From Branchiostoma floridae (Eukaryota > Chordata > Leptocardii > Amphioxiformes > Branchiostomatidae): 64,000 nucleotides of DNA. A program made the position numbers and the translations under genes. The stretch is taken from assembly GCF_000003815.2 (NCBI RefSeq), contig NC_049992.1, forward strand, positions 13,431,105-13,495,104. Reading direction: 5' to 3'. Shown piece by piece: positions 1 to 22,288 of the stretch. Position 1 is the first letter of the stretch. Each line of letters starts with the position of its first letter. The notes under the pieces were generated by a model. It was not told the origin of the DNA. It worked only from the letters and a program-made list of their open reading frames with translations, and did not search any database.

Positions 1-9093
<9,093 letters not shown>

Positions 9094-11870
9094 GATTGAC
9101 AGCGCCTCCTAGCGGCAGCTCGAGATACTGAAAAGAATCGTTAACAGGTGGGTGCGAGTAGACAACATGTTCTGGTTTTACAACATGGACATACTGGACC
9201 TTTGAGATTAACCATCACCACCCTAAGATAATGTATGTATATCCAGGGGAATTCAGAATTCCCCTAGAAGAGATTGGAATTCATTATCTACTAGTATTTC
9301 TCATGTCACTTGTCTCCGGCAAATGCTGAAAAGTTATTTGATCATTTCTACTTTCATATCAACCTCTCCTCACCACAAAATCAGAGACATTGAAAAGAGC
9401 AGTTTATGTCAAGTTCTAATTTTGCAGTTTGGGTTGCAATTTGCCTCGATCTTCACATGAAACTAAATCCTTCGTCCGACACATACTGTGGTCAGCCATT
9501 TTGCGTGCTCCAACTGTAAAATCAATACAATAACAACAACCGAAAGCTGTTTTGATCGAACTTCTTTCAGTTAAGTAAGGTCACTATGCAGGAGATACAT
9601 TTTGTTGCTTTTTTCCGAGGACATTCAAAAGTCCTTGATTAGTCTGTTACCAGTTTTGAGTCGGGCAAGCAACTATTCACTCCCTCAGGGCAAACGACTC
9701 TGCATGTAAACGAAGCAGTGAAAGACGAAATTTAGGTATATAGTGACGTTATATACTATACTGAGAGCACTAACACCACATCAAGCGTCGTTTTAGAAAG
9801 TTTAGTATACCGAGTATTAGACAATTTCTTTTATTTGCAGGCCTTGTCAGCAGATTCTTCTGTCCTAGCATTCTTTCATGTGTATCAAATGGATCTCCCC
9901 TCCCACAGCCAGGTACGGCGCGTAATCAATCATGTATTATTCATGAGTTCCCAAAAAACACACGCAAAGAAAACCGTCAAACCCGATGGCTTCAAAATCA
10001 ACAATAGGTCATTAGATACGTCAGATTCTGGGGGATGGGAAAGAGAATATGTCGTTGTTTTGCTTTTAAAGAAGAGCAGAGATTAGCTCTACAACTGTGT
10101 GTGTTTTGACCCTCCGGAAGTTCCCACCCAAATCACACGCTAGGGGCAAAACAACACCTGAAAATCTAACGACGTAGGTAGAAAACTACTACCCTCCCTC
10201 CCCATATCTTGAACGCCTCATATGGTGTCTATGAGTTCAAAATTTAAAAATGGTGTTGAGGACGGGATTCTCTAACAGACTAAGATTCGCAGAAATCGTC
10301 AGACAAATACTCCCGTAAGACCGGACACTGACGGTTAGACGGTTGATAAACATCATCAAGTATTGTTCCTTCACACAGGTGTGTAGCGACTAGAACACCG
10401 TTTGGGACCATTCTACTTAGCAACTTAGCGTCTAGAAAACGACACACAAAACATACGTTTGTAGTTTGGACCAGAAAACAGCCGTTTGTACGTACCTGAG
10501 GTTTGAAAATCCACAGATTGTTGCGCGAAGTAGTCTCTCCAGGTACGAACGCTTAATCCGATGACAGGACGATCCAGTATGTAAATGTAAGGGGGTGGCG
10601 GCTAGGTTGCACCACAGATGACCTCGCCGCGCGAATGCCTCCGGGCGATTTGAATTTATTCAGACGGAGAATGTTTTCTATAAACAAGTGGCTTTCTTTT
10701 GTATTGATCAGGCAAAGCACAACACATCTGCAGAAAAGAAGCGTTCATAGTGTTTTTTTTTTTGTGCCAGAGTGTTTTCAATGCCATCTATTTCGGCTCA
10801 TGATGTGTAAGACATAAGAACAGTATCTATAACTAGTAATGTGGCCAAATTGGCTGTCACATTACTTTATTGATAGTAACAACAGAACTGACTACAAAAA
10901 AAATCGTGTTTTTCCTGCATGTTGAGCCCATGTGCGTATCTTTAATAGTAACGCCACAACCAGGTACGAATCCTGCGTGGCGAATATGCGCCTATTTACC
11001 TGTGGGTACTGAAGCGTCGAACCGTGGCGCTCAGGCCTTGGAATGCGGTTGAGCAAGTATGATTGGGCATGTCTGCCTCCAGGGCCGAAACTGTCTCAAC
11101 AACGAAAAACAAACTCTAAAATCTTTCCTTTTTATTCCTATCTTAACTACTACTATCTTATCTCCCAATAATTTTGCGAGGTCGCGCAAATGCTAACGGA
11201 AAAGCTTTAGCAAAAACAAGTGTGTGGACGGTTACTGAAATGTTAGGTGGTTCCTTGAAGTGTCAATGTTTTGAGAGAACAATGGCGGGTTCTCATGCGT
11301 CACAGGTCGTCTTCAGGTGTCAGGTAACCCAATACCTATCACATTAAGGGACAAACCATTAACAACTATGGAGTGGAATGTCGGTGGATTAAATCTGGGC
11401 GCGTAGATTTGTCCCGGTGGGTTATTTTCCTATTCACAACTGCCTGTAAAGGTTTTATGCACAACAGCACTGAAAGAAAAAGAAAAGAAGCATTTGTATT
11501 ACCAGTTCGCCTATAATCGGATGTAAGTGCCCCCCATAGAAGGTAATCCTTGTCCGAAAACAAAGGTTATGAGTTGCTCGCTGAGTCGGGTCATTTTGTC
11601 TCAACTTCTTTTTGCTTTCATCGCTCTTTACCCTCACTGTGTCTCGTGGCTCTAGGCCATTTTCAGAAGAAGCAATCAAATACGAACAAATGTCACACTA
11701 TCGCATACGTTCTGTATGGCATTCTTGGAATAGTCTTTTCGTATTTCTTGCAAAGGTTAGTTGCTGTCTTAGATCCTTGTAAGCGGTCGGTTATAGCATG
11801 GCTTGCTTGAAAATGCAGTGACATAAAATTGTGTGAAAGGCATAGCCTACGACGATGTAACCGCGCCGTA
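9094..11870. other. Intergenic, upstream of gene A
   Basis: No gene recognised. Only short unconvincing open frames are present, with no splice-linked membrane segments on either strand. It presumably contains the gene A promoter just right of 9,093, but I see no TATA box I would defend. Confidence 0.5.
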
Positions 11871-11879
11871 ATTAATACA

Positions 11880-12100
11880 GTCAGGCGTGGCGTAACTGGT
11901 AGAGCTTTCGGCTCGGAATCTATGGGTCCTGAGTTCGATTCCCACCGTGCCCCCGACGTTGTGCCCTTGGGAAAGGCACTTTACACGACTTTCCTTCTGT
12001 CTATACCGTGTATGTGGCATTGATAATATAAGTTACAAAAACTTGAGTGCAGTGCCACATCGTCCTCGTCTGTCCAAAAGCAAAAATAGAAAAAAAAAAA
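11880..12100 (+). mobile_element. tRNA-derived SINE with target-site duplication
   Basis: The first 70 bp look like a tRNA gene: an A-box-like TGGCGTAACTGGT, a B-box-like GTTCGATTC, and a 3' half ending near GTGCCC. A tail with CCTTGGGAAAGGCACTTTAC follows, then an A-rich end near 12,090. The 9-bp ATTAATACA flanks it at 11,871-11,879 and 12,101-12,109, a direct target-site duplication. This layout (pol III boxes, body, A tail, duplication) defines a SINE and not a functional tRNA gene. Confidence 0.85.
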
Positions 12101-12156
12101 ATTAATACAAGACAACAAACACTAATACTGTTCTTCACGTATATTACACATAGAAC

Positions 12157-12226
12157 CAAGGAGCTTTTATCGTAATTACGGCGCGGTTACAGAACCAACC
12201 GCTTACAAGCTGATAAAAGCTCCTTG
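12157..12226. repeat. Foldback sequence
   Basis: The arms CAAGGAGCTTTTATC and GATAAAAGCTCCTTG are exact inverted copies at the two ends of a 70-bp unit. A related short palindrome with the same GGAGCTTTTATC core occurs at 50,441-50,477. Confidence 0.7.
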
Positions 12227-13040
12227 ATAGAACATGCTAGTCTCAGCCCATTAGAAAAAGAATCTCAATAGAAGTGAAATAAGCGTATGAGCTACATATA
12301 GAATTACTTATACGAAACGCAATAATCGTTAACACCATTCACTATGATCAGACACCACTACTTCTTGGTTATGTTTTTATTCGTGCAGGATAGCATTTGC
12401 CACCGAACAGTTGAAGTAAGTGAGAGGTTTGCATCATTATCCGAATTTCAATAATGAATGCAAACACCGACATAGATATCCAGAACCAAATTGACACACT
12501 AGTGACGAAATTTCATGCATAAATATGGTTACAAAACATTGAATGATTTTCATAGTTAAAGCTTATAGTTTATAGCAAGCATATCTTCTCAATGTTGTCA
12601 ATACAGTTTAACGTTTGTTAGATCAATGCTTACATGTACACAATTTGTTAAACTCATTTAACACGCATGCAATGGGATTTCTCACACCTTCGTTGTTGGA
12701 TAGGCGCTACTATTCAAAACGTGCACTGATTTAGCGTTAAATGATCGTGAATCATGAGTAATACAACTGTAATATGATCAGAAAGGTAATACGTCTCTTG
12801 TTCAACGATTTTTTGTAAAGACGCAAGCACGCGACTTTTACATGTAAAGACCCATGTCAGTAAGGACACCGTTGCTAGCTCTTGTAAAACACGATCATTC
12901 GTAAATCGATTGATTCTAGATTGTACCAAACTGCATGCATTTGTTATTAGTAATCTACAGGACTGAAAAAAACACGCATGTTTTCCTTCATTCTGTCAAT
13001 GAAGTGACAAACATCATGAGGAAGCTGGCGCCTCTCCTCT

Positions 13041-16000
13041 TCACACGGCTTGCATCTACAAAGAGTAAATCAGAAAATGTTTACAGAACAAAATGAAAAT
13101 GACAGAAGGATTGTGACAAACCCTTGTAGTGTATGTAGACGTAACTTGGCACTTTCAAATCAAAAAAGGTTGTCAGACAGGTTCATATTCCCCAATCTCG
13201 AACCCATACTACTTCCTCACTGTCTGATAAACATGTGTAGCTCATTTAAATGTCATATACAGAAATAACAACACGGGATAAGACTTAGCTATACTTAAGA
13301 CTGAATAAAACTTGAATGAGTCTTAGATGTGTGACGTACCGGGTAAGACGAGGGGTAGCCATCCTCGTTAAGTTCCATACGGAAGGAGTTGACGACCATG
13401 ATTCCGTAGATCTGAAACACATTAAATCATGCAAGTCAGTCGTTAACTGCAAATAGAACCCGTCTCATTATCTTTGCAAAGAAGGCTATCTTTTGAGTAA
13501 CGTTTGCGGGTAGAAGACCAGCATAACTCGAGACAAGACTTACCAAGAAAAAGACGGTCAGGGCGAGGATGGCGATCGTGATGTAGAAAGGAAAAAAGAT
13601 GATGGCAACAATGCCCTGTGGGAAGGTGATGTAGACAGATTAGTATATCAACCTAAAACAACAAAGGTGCATGTACATTGTAGTTAGGAGGATAGTGCTT
13701 ACTCTCCAAGCAGAGGTTAGGCTTTGACTGTTTTTTTTTCAACGTTTTTTTAGTCATTTTTATCGGGCTTTCTAATTTGTCATATTTTTTCGCTGTGTCC
13801 AACCTAACCCAGCCTCTGCCTGGAGAGTATAGTGCTAGTCTGGGTGTCACTTTACTCTTTTCATGACGGTATTTTTTAAACATTGCTTAGACAAAGCCAG
13901 TTCTGGCTAATCAGCACATGGTACATGGTAAAAGCTCTTCTTCTGTCATAACAGTACATTAACCACATCAATTATGTATGACCGGTAGACCTGAAATGAT
14001 AAGGGCATCAGGCCTTTTTTTTACAATACTACACCGTGGTCTGTGTATCCAATCATAAACGTTGTTGTGAGGGATGTACAGGAACACTGATTTGGTATGC
14101 TGATGACAGTTTTGATCGATAAGAACTGTACATTTGCACCTACGACCTAATGTTATTATTATATGTATTAATCGTCACGTTTTCTGGTTATTCTGTGAAA
14201 GGACACGTTAAGACTTTCTCTCCCAACATCTGCTAGGAGATTACTACCGTGTATCATACTCACTCCTGCGCCGGTTCCTGCGGTGACACCAACAGTAAAG
14301 AACGTAACAAAACAGGTCCACGCCAACAGGGCGATGTACAGTACCAAACAGATGCTTGACCAGATGACCCAAGCAAGGCACGCGCAGGCGTTGTTCTGTA
14401 ATATTTATTACGATGAGTACAACATCGGAAATCATAACGAGAGGCACAAGAACTACATTGCTTACTAAGAATATAAATTACTGCTCCGCTGTTGGTATGA
14501 AGAAAATTGTATATATTTCAACTGATCATGATGAAACAAACATGTACAAATCAGTTTAAAAGTAGTGAAAACAAGTGTTAAAAGTACAGATGACCGACGT
14601 AGCGGCAAGAAGCTTCAGAAAACGTAACTTTGGGAGAAAGGTAAACATTTTCAAACGCAAAATACAATATTTATAGAAATATGATACTGATGCCGAAGTT
14701 CAAAAGATAATTACGTTCTCTGTGGTTTCATGTTCGTGGTTTTAGGCCGCTTAAATTCTTGAAAGCGAACTTAAAATCCATCTCAAAATGCTTGTTCTGT
14801 TGTGTACCACCCTACCACATTGTCTCAACCGTGAACTAAAAACGAAAAATGGACTTGTCATCATTTTGTCACACTCCACTTGCCATTATAATTACTAACC
14901 TTCAAAGCACCGAAGATGAGTACGATAGAGAACACAATGGAGATGCCATAGCTAGCGATGTTGCCGAACACATTGGCAAAGACCCAACAGGTGTACCCTG
15001 GGCAAAGCACTAAGGAAGGTAAAATGATAAACATGACTCAGATATGTCTATAAGAACCCAACAACAATTAGATGTAGAATTTTACTGCAAACAATCGCCA
15101 CAAGTTATGTAGATTGATATGAGTAGCTGTTATGGCGGTTTAGACAGTAGCTGACATTCTTGACGCCAATCTCGGAAAGACAATCAGAATGTCACATAAG
15201 GAAGATTCATTTTACCTGCACCACCAGAAGCCACAATTGACCACACTTGCAAGCCTAGTCCTATCACTGACAGGATCTGTGAAGTAAAAATATCATATGC
15301 AATGACAAAATGCTAGTACGTGCTGATGTCAAAGATTATGAACCAGTACCTGATAATTCCAATTCATACTACTCCATGTTTGTGGATACTTATAGTTAGA
15401 TAAAACATTCAATCAGTATGTATGTCACATTTTCGTACTCATGTAGTGTTTTTTGTGTTATTGGGATTTTTATTCTAACAGGTTCTATATGCACATATTG
15501 TGCATTAATATTGTACATGCTCATATTGTGCATTTTGTTGTCATTAATTGAATAAAGATATACCAACTCGGATAAAACATAGATGCTAGAAATACAGATT
15601 GATAAATGCTAAACGCTGGATTCGTATACAGTAGAAGCCTCTTAACTGCACACCCCATTTGCCAGTGCATTTCGTTCAATTATCCGAACGTGCAACAAAG
15701 CGAAGTTATTAAGCTGGACCGCGCCACAACGGGATTTGGGGATTTCGTGCAGTCAACAGAAGTGTGCGATTATCCGTGGTGCAATTAAAGCCCCGGTCAC
15801 AAAGCGCGTACGATTCCTTACGATGGACTATTCCGCATATCGTACGATGAGCACAGTACATCGCAAGAAAATCGTAAGCATCGCAAGCCATCGCAACGCA
15901 TCGGATGGTGTTCAAAATTTTTTCAGCGTCGCACGATTTTTCACTTGTGTCTCTTCTGTATAGCCGTCTGACCGCTTTTGTGCTTCTTTAACCAACAAAA

Positions 16001-17035
16001 TGTGGACATAGCTGTTAAATACCTTCCTATAATATCTTTAACTGTAAAAATAAATTAAAAAAGACCATGACAACAAGAGTATTGCAAGCAAAAGTTCAAA
16101 TCAAGTGTGAGTACTGGTATGGTTATCTCGGCTTGCTTGCCGGCTCTACGTGTCAGGCTCTTTCGAAGATCGTATCATGATATGCTATCAACAAAAAGAT
16201 ACCATCATACAAAAATCATATGATAAGCATTATATCATATGTATTTCCGACTCATAGAGCCTGCCTTTATGTTCGAGTTGTCCCCATGGTTATTACGATT
16301 ATGGTAAACTGACCCAAGACCGACGAGAGCTGAGATTTGATCTAATTATAAACTCACGTGCATGAAGCGATCAAACAATTGTCTGCATCACCTGTGCGGT
16401 GCGCGCTGTTCTCTGGTTGCGACTGTGGCAGTTGCGACTGATATATTTCCCCTTTTCGTCAATATCGACAATATCAGGGAAAACTGAAACCATCACAACA
16501 TGCTAAAAAATCATAAATCTATAACCTCATCAGTAGACAAAAATTGCCGTAATGAACTCTGCTATGGGGGCAAATAAAATCTTACGACGATGGCGAAATT
16601 TTGAACATGTTCAAAATCCATTTCAGCTCTATTTTTCGCCATACGACGCTCCCCGATTTACTATGATTCACTGCGATTGACGCAGGCACGCTCTTATGAC
16701 CTCATCGTACGATGCACTACGCGCTTTGTGACCACGGCTTTATATACTTAAACCATTGCTTCCGATTCTCCCCCGACTTACGACGCACTGCGCTTATCCT
16801 GCGCATCGGAAGGAATCGCAAGGAATCGTACGCGCTTTGTGACCGGGGCTTAACTGGCTTCTACTGTTGTATTTCATAATCTCTTTCATGTGTAAATAGA
16901 ACAGGTCTTCATAACCTATCGCAATTACGTAAATGGAAAGACAGTATGTAAATCTACCAAATCGATGATCCCAACAGCGAGCGACCCCTCACGAAGTGCG
17001 CAACAACAGCAGGATTGGAGCCGGCAGCAGCACAT
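13041..17035 (-). CDS. LAPTM-like four-helix membrane protein B
   Basis: Seven exons on the minus strand: 17,035-16,958; 15,276-15,216; 15,009-14,900; 14,395-14,264; 13,615-13,544; 13,411-13,340; 13,055-13,041. All junctions are GT-AG and phases agree, giving 179 residues. Residues 1-26 hold a Cys-rich cytosolic-type start (MCCCRLQSCCCCALREGSLA) leading into helix 1. Exon 3 gives helix 2 (YGISIVFSIVLIFGALK). Exon 4 gives helix 3 (NNACACLAWVIWSSICLVLY and on). Exons 5 and 6 give helix 4 and a short tail. The 15-nt last exon encodes MQAV and a stop. The Cys pairs followed by LRxGS/T resemble the start of LAPTM4/5 lysosomal proteins; function is inferred from this only. Exon 3 carries about eight extra codons relative to gene C, and a second in-frame acceptor nine bases further in would remove some of them. 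Confidence 0.75.
13700..13828. mobile_element. hAT-like miniature element in intron 4 of gene B
   Basis: The ends are inverted (TACTCTCCAAGCAGAGG and CCTCTGCCTGGAGAGT). The 8-bp ATAGTGCT lies on both sides (13,692-13,699 and 13,829-13,836), a duplication length typical of hAT transposons. Gene C has the empty site at the same place (about 20,474-20,490, gatagtactagtttggg). Confidence 0.8.
15629..16866. mobile_element. Outer inverted-repeat element (pogo/Tigger-like ends), split by a second element
   Basis: It begins CAGTAGAAGCC and ends GGCTTCTACTG, preceded by TA. Gene C lacks this whole block between its exon 1 and exon 2, reading straight across near 22,141. The CAGT ends and TA context suggest pogo/Tigger ancestry. 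Without the nested insert it is only about 175 bp, so it is a miniature without transposase. Confidence 0.7.
15789..16850. mobile_element. Nested Harbinger-like non-autonomous element
   Basis: Inverted ends AGCCCCGGTCACAAAGCGCG continue to about 31 bp. TAA flanks it on both sides (15,786-15,788 and 16,851-16,853), matching the 3-bp TWA duplications of PIF/Harbinger. It is 1,062 bp with no transposase frame. A partial extra copy of the terminal repeat (gcgctttgtgaccacggctt) lies inside near 16,720-16,740. Confidence 0.8.
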
Positions 17036-18203
17036 GATTGGTCTCACAGCGCCCTCTTGGTATCTCTGGAATTTCTGGAGAAGTGAGGGTTTCAAACGTC
17101 GAATGTATAGATGGCAAGCAAGAGACTAGACAAGACATAAAATACAGAGACATAAAGTGAAACCTGATCAACTGTATTCAGGTATGCAACGTCACGGGTG
17201 TAGCTCACAATTACTCACGGTTGACGACTGATAATAACAAAAAAGTAACGTCCACAAACCGAGCACTTTGCATGCAAATTACAACAACAAAATATAAAGA
17301 CAACAAATATTTACCAGATATCAAGCGATAACGGAAGTCACTTAAGTTACGGCAACATCGTCCATATGAACACTACATCGAGCCGATATGTGTTATTTCT
17401 GTCCCCTGCCCCGGGCTCCGATGGACACAATGAAGGGTGCGGCGACACGAAAATTTTCACACAGATTTATGACGTTGGTAGAAATAGTTGACGACATACT
17501 AGTACACACTTTCCCTTTACATTTTTAAACTTAACGAACCGCCACTTGGTAAGAAAAAGACTTCGGTTGGTTTTCACTATTGCAGTGAGACGAACAACGA
17601 GGTACTAACTGCAATTGTCGCTCAATTAGTATAACATTTTGTGCAGAAGCTGCTAATGTCGCTTAATTGACTAGATCGAGAACCACCCTCTAGAACCGCC
17701 AGCTTTGCGGGATTTAACCGACCGTACTCACGGTGCAAAGCCTGATGTTTGATCGTTTGTAACACGCACTAGCGTTTCTAGGTAATGACGTATGGAGAAG
17801 TACCTTGGAAAGGAGAACTGGGTTCAGTAGAGCTTGACGATGTCGTGGAAGGTAGACCCTACCTGCGAGCAGGCCAATGTCGTCACGTATGCCGTCCAAC
17901 AGGTTGATAGATATGTTCGTCACGTAGACATGAACACTTGCAGTGACGTAGGCATTTTGTTCGTGTTGTAGAACTTGTTACAGCATTTTGCAGTGACGAA
18001 AGCATTTTGTGTACGTAAAAAGTGCAGAGGGGGCAGCCTAACAGCTCGAATTACGTTTAATTAAGGATTATCTTAAGTTAGAAACCCACAAACACAGCAT
18101 TTCTTTTCTGTAACGGGATTTGATAAAAATTGATCTACCCATGAACACTGTAGAAACAGCAGTAGTCCAAAATGACACGTATATTTATCCTATACCTCTA
18201 TTT
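17036..18203. other. Upstream region of gene B
   Basis: No gene recognised. It is duplicated upstream of gene C (22,289 onward), so conserved blocks such as tccgatggacacaatgaagg (about 17,418) and its counterpart near 22,726 are candidate regulatory sequence or simply shared ancestry. Confidence 0.5.
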
Positions 18204-18275
18204 TGTACTTTATGTAATAGTTGTTGCCATACTTTGTACCATGTACAATTGTCGTGCAATAAAGTTCTATTTTAT
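18204..18275 (+). mobile_element. LINE 3'-end fragment
   Basis: It contains TTGCCATACTTTGTACCATG, then TACAATTGTCGTGCAATAAAG. The same end-sequence recurs at 24,403-24,470 (minus), 29,752-29,800 (minus) and 42,860-42,925 (plus), so it is a dispersed family. The form fits 5'-truncated CR1-like LINE tails, though no coding part is present. Confidence 0.6.
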
Positions 18276-18883
18276 ATTAAGAGTCTGTAAACGCAAACGC
18301 TTAATCTCTACCTAAGCTTAAACCTGTCCACAGACGTACCAGAGGAAGCCATGTAAATCATGTAAATCCAGGAAGCCATGTAAATCCAGTGATAAGACAT
18401 CACTACTTTTTTGTTAATGTGTTTATTCGTGCATTTGCCACCGAGCAGTTGAAGTAAGAGATTTGCATCATCATCATCGATTATCCGAATTTCAATACTG
18501 AATGCAAAAACCGATATCTAGAACCAAATTGAAAGTTAAGTGCTAGTGACGAGCATAATGCTTGCAAAAAAACTAACTAAAGAACATTGAATGATAGTAT
18601 GACTTTCATAGCACATATTCAAGGCTTATAGTTTGTAGCAAACGCATCTTTTCAACGGTGCACAGTTTTAGGGTCATGTGTAACAGACAGATCACAACAG
18701 GTCAATACCGCACAAGTTATCAAACTCACTTAACACGTGCAAATTGGAATTTTCCTCACCTTCCGTGAATGTTGGATAGACCCATCTATATCGTATACTG
18801 ACGTAGCGTTTAACTAGTGAACCACTAGTAATATACGACACATAAGTAAGATAATACGTCTCTTGTTAAGAGATTATTCGTAA

Positions 18884-19077
18884 AGCCCCCTTTACAAATC
18901 AAGAATTTAGCTCGGCCGAGTTGTCAGCGAGCTCTAAACTACGATAAGGTATGACCCTGATGCCGACGAAGAAACTCTGCCATTTGTTCGTAGGCATCAG
19001 GGTCATGCCTCCTCGTAATTTAGAGCTCGATCGCTGACAACTCGGCCGAACTAAATTCTTGATTTGTAAAGGGGGCT
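18884..19077. mobile_element. Harbinger-like foldback miniature element downstream of gene C
   Basis: It is 194 bp and nearly all inverted repeat: arms of about 80 bp begin AGCCCCCTTTACAAATCAAG and return as the complement at the right end. TAA flanks both sides (18,881-18,883 and 19,078-19,080). The paralogous site downstream of gene B (about 12,814-12,824, tgtaaagacgc) is empty and has a single TAA, which confirms insertion after the duplication. Confidence 0.88.
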
Positions 19078-19321
19078 TAAGGACGCGAGCATGTGACTTT
19101 CTACATGTTAAGACATGGAAGTAAGGGCACCTTTATAAATCATACACCCTTTGTTAGGACTTGTAAAGCACGATTATTTGTAAACCGATTGATTGCTGGA
19201 TTATACCAAGTTGCATGCATTTGTTATTGGTAATGAGAGAGACTGAAAAAGATCACACTCGTCTTCCTTCATTCTGCCAATTGGCCGACAAAAATCATAA
19301 GGAAGTCGGGACCTTTCCTCT

Positions 19322-22288
19322 TCACACGGCTTGCATCTGCAAAAGTAAATCAGGAAATGTTAACAGTACAAAAAGAGCGAAGGATTGTGACATACATTTG
19401 TATTGCAGACGAACTTGGCATTTTCAAATTAAAAAAAAGATTGTCAGAAAGGTTCATATTCCCAAATTTGGAATCCACGTCACTTCCTCGCCATCTAATG
19501 AACATATATGCTTCCTTGATGTGACACACAGAAAAAGACTCGGATTTGAAATGTTTTGTGTAATATAAAGTAACTTGCCCCTTGCGTTATTTTCTTGTTT
19601 TACAACGGCCTCAAATAAACCAGTGCTCTGTTCTGTCATACACGTACACTTTGAAGTAGAGGAATAACAACACGAGATAAGACTTAGCTGTACTAATTGT
19701 CAGAATAAAACTAGAAGGAGTCTTGAAGGCGTATCGTACCGGGTAAGACGCGGGGTAGCCAGCCGCAGCCTCGTTAAGTTCTTGACGGAAAGAGTTGACG
19801 ACCATAATGCCGTAGATCTGAAACACAATAAATCATGCAAGTGAGTTGTTTAACTACAAATAGATGTAGAACCCGTATGATACTGTGATGTGTATAACAT
19901 ACTTCTTTTGTTGCAAAAATATAAAATCTCATACCTCGGTGAGTTTTTACCTTCGCGGAGAAGGTTATGTTTTGGGTAGCGTTTGTGGGTATGTGTGTAT
20001 GTGTGTAGAAGATTAGCATAACTCGAGAGTTCCTGGATGGACTGTACTGATATTTGGTATGTGAGTATGCGTAGGTCTTGATGAGACCTACAAATGATTA
20101 GATTATCGCCCTCTAGCGGCTTATTAAGGTACTGCGGTTGAACGTCTTGGCTTGATATCTCAGTTCTGAACATGCTTTAGTTGTGATGCTTGAGTGGTAG
20201 CTTATGAGTAAGTGGTGTAGCCCCCCCCCTCGAACAAACTTGAACACACATCAAGACAAATAAACAAACAAATAGACTTTAAAAGAATACCTCACTTTTC
20301 ACGGAGGTAATGAATGATGTTCTTTCTCTAAGACTTACCAAGAAAATGACAAGCACAACGAGGATGGCGATGGTGATGTATACAGGGATAAGACCGATGG
20401 CAATGACGGCCTGTGGAAACAAAATGTAGACAGATCAACATAAAACAACAATCAAGGTGTGTGTAGTAAAGAAGATAGTACTAGTTTGGGTGTCACTTTT
20501 TTTGGTACTTACAAACATTGCTTAGACAGAATTCTGGGTAATCGGCACATGATAAAAAAAACGGCTCTTCTCTTGTCATAACGGTAAATTAACCACATAA
20601 ATTATGTATGAGCTGAAATGATAAGGGATCAGGCGTTGTTTTTACAAGACCACAATGTGGTCTGAATATCCACTGACAAGCATGATGTTGAGAGAGTGTG
20701 GTTATTCTGTGTGTTTGTTTACTTCGGAAAGGACAACCCGTAACGTTAAGATTTTTCTCCCAACATCTGCCTGGAGATTACTACTGTGACAGTGTATCAT
20801 ATTCTAGCCTGGTAACGAGTCACATTATAGCTCCAGAGTGTCTTCTGTAGAGACTCGGGAGCTATGTTAATCTTACTCACCCCTAAGCCAGACCCTGCTG
20901 TGAGGCCAACAAGAACGAACGTGCCCACACAGATCCACACCAACAAGGCGATGTCCAGTGCCAAACAGATGCTTGACCAGATGACCCAAGCAAGGCACGA
21001 GCAGGCGTTGTTCTGTAACATTTATTACGATGAGAAGTCAACATTGGAACTCATTACGAGAGGCACAAGAACTGAAAAATATCAATTGCTGTTCTGTTGT
21101 TACTCAGTATGAAGAAATTGTATATATTTCCACTGATCACGATGAAACAAGCGTGTACAAATCAGATTAAAAGTATTCCTAACAATTGTTAAAAGTGCAA
21201 AACACCGGCGAGGGTAAGGAGGAAACGTAGCTTTAGGAAAAATTGTTTACAATTGTTTGCACAGATCTAATACTGGTAACGAAATTGTTTCACGTTTGCG
21301 GTTTTCTCCGTAAATTTTTGACCACAAACGTAACACGTTAACCACCACAAAATGCTGTATCATACCGGCCTACCACATTGTTTCAATTGTGAACTAAAAG
21401 CGAAGAATGGAATCATCATTATTTTGCCACACTCCACTTTGCATGAAGTGATTACTGACCTTCAAAGCGCCGAAGATGAGTATGATGGAGAATACAATGG
21501 AGATGCCATAGACACCGATGTTGCCGAACACATAGGGGTTAATGACTGGAAAGTAAAATGATAAAAAACATGACCCAGATATATCTTACGAAAAACAACA
21601 ATTAGATGTGGAATTTTACTGAAAATAGTCATGTTCTGTGAATTGATATGAGTAGTTGTTTCAGCAGTGTAGCTGACATTAACGCTTATCGTGGAAAGAC
21701 AATGAGAGTATTTGGCATTCATTTTACCTCCACTGCCAGTAGACACAATTGACCACACTTGCAAGCCAATCCCTATCGCTGATAGGATCTGTGAAGTAAA
21801 AACCATCATGTGGTTATATGTTATTACAAAATACTGGTACGTGCTGATGTTAAAGATGATAAATCAGCAATCGCGATACATTGCCAATTCACACTACGCC
21901 ATGTTTGTGGATTTAGATAAACATTCAATCATGCAGTATATACTATATTTTCATAATCGAATCATGTGTTTTTTGTGTTATTCAGATTTTTGTTCTCTCA
22001 GGTTTCAGCTCATATTGTGAATTTTGTTGTCACATTCATTGAATAAGTATATACAAAATCGGAGGAAACGTAGTTACTACAAACTGATAAATACTATATG
22101 TTACGTAAATGATAAATACGATACTAAACGTTAAATTCGTGTTTCTCATCATCTCTTTCACGTGTGAATAGGACAGGTTTTCATAACATATAAACGGTAT
22201 ATGAATCTACCAAATCGATGATCCCAACAGCGAGTGACCCTTCACGAAGTGCGCAACAACAGCAGGATTGGAGCCGGCAGCAGCACAT
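19322..22288 (-). CDS. LAPTM-like four-helix membrane protein C
   Basis: Seven exons on the minus strand: 22,288-22,211; 21,788-21,728; 21,545-21,460; 21,012-20,881; 20,410-20,339; 19,817-19,740; 19,336-19,322. Phases agree and give 173 residues. The first 26 residues appear identical to those of gene B, and the other exons are closely related. Helix segments are seen in exons 2 (ILSAIGIGLQVWSIVSTGSG), 3 (YGISIVFSIILIFGALK), 4 (CLALDIALLVWICVGTFVLV) and 5-6 (AVIAIGLIPVYITIAILVV). The last exon again encodes MQAV plus stop after a strong pyrimidine-tract acceptor. It arose with B by segmental duplication. LAPTM resemblance lies in the Cys-rich start; the role (endolysosomal membrane protein) is inferred. 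Confidence 0.76.

Noticed and set aside
11880-11950. A tRNA gene
   Set aside because: The pol III boxes are there, but the unit continues into a SINE body with an A tail and a 9-bp target duplication, and I could not draw a sound anticodon arm.
13041-13055. Longer last exon for genes B and C starting seven bases further on (PCEEER...)
   Set aside because: The upstream acceptor has the better pyrimidine tract. The longer frame differs at many amino-acid-changing positions between B and C, and gene E supports the short -QxV ending.
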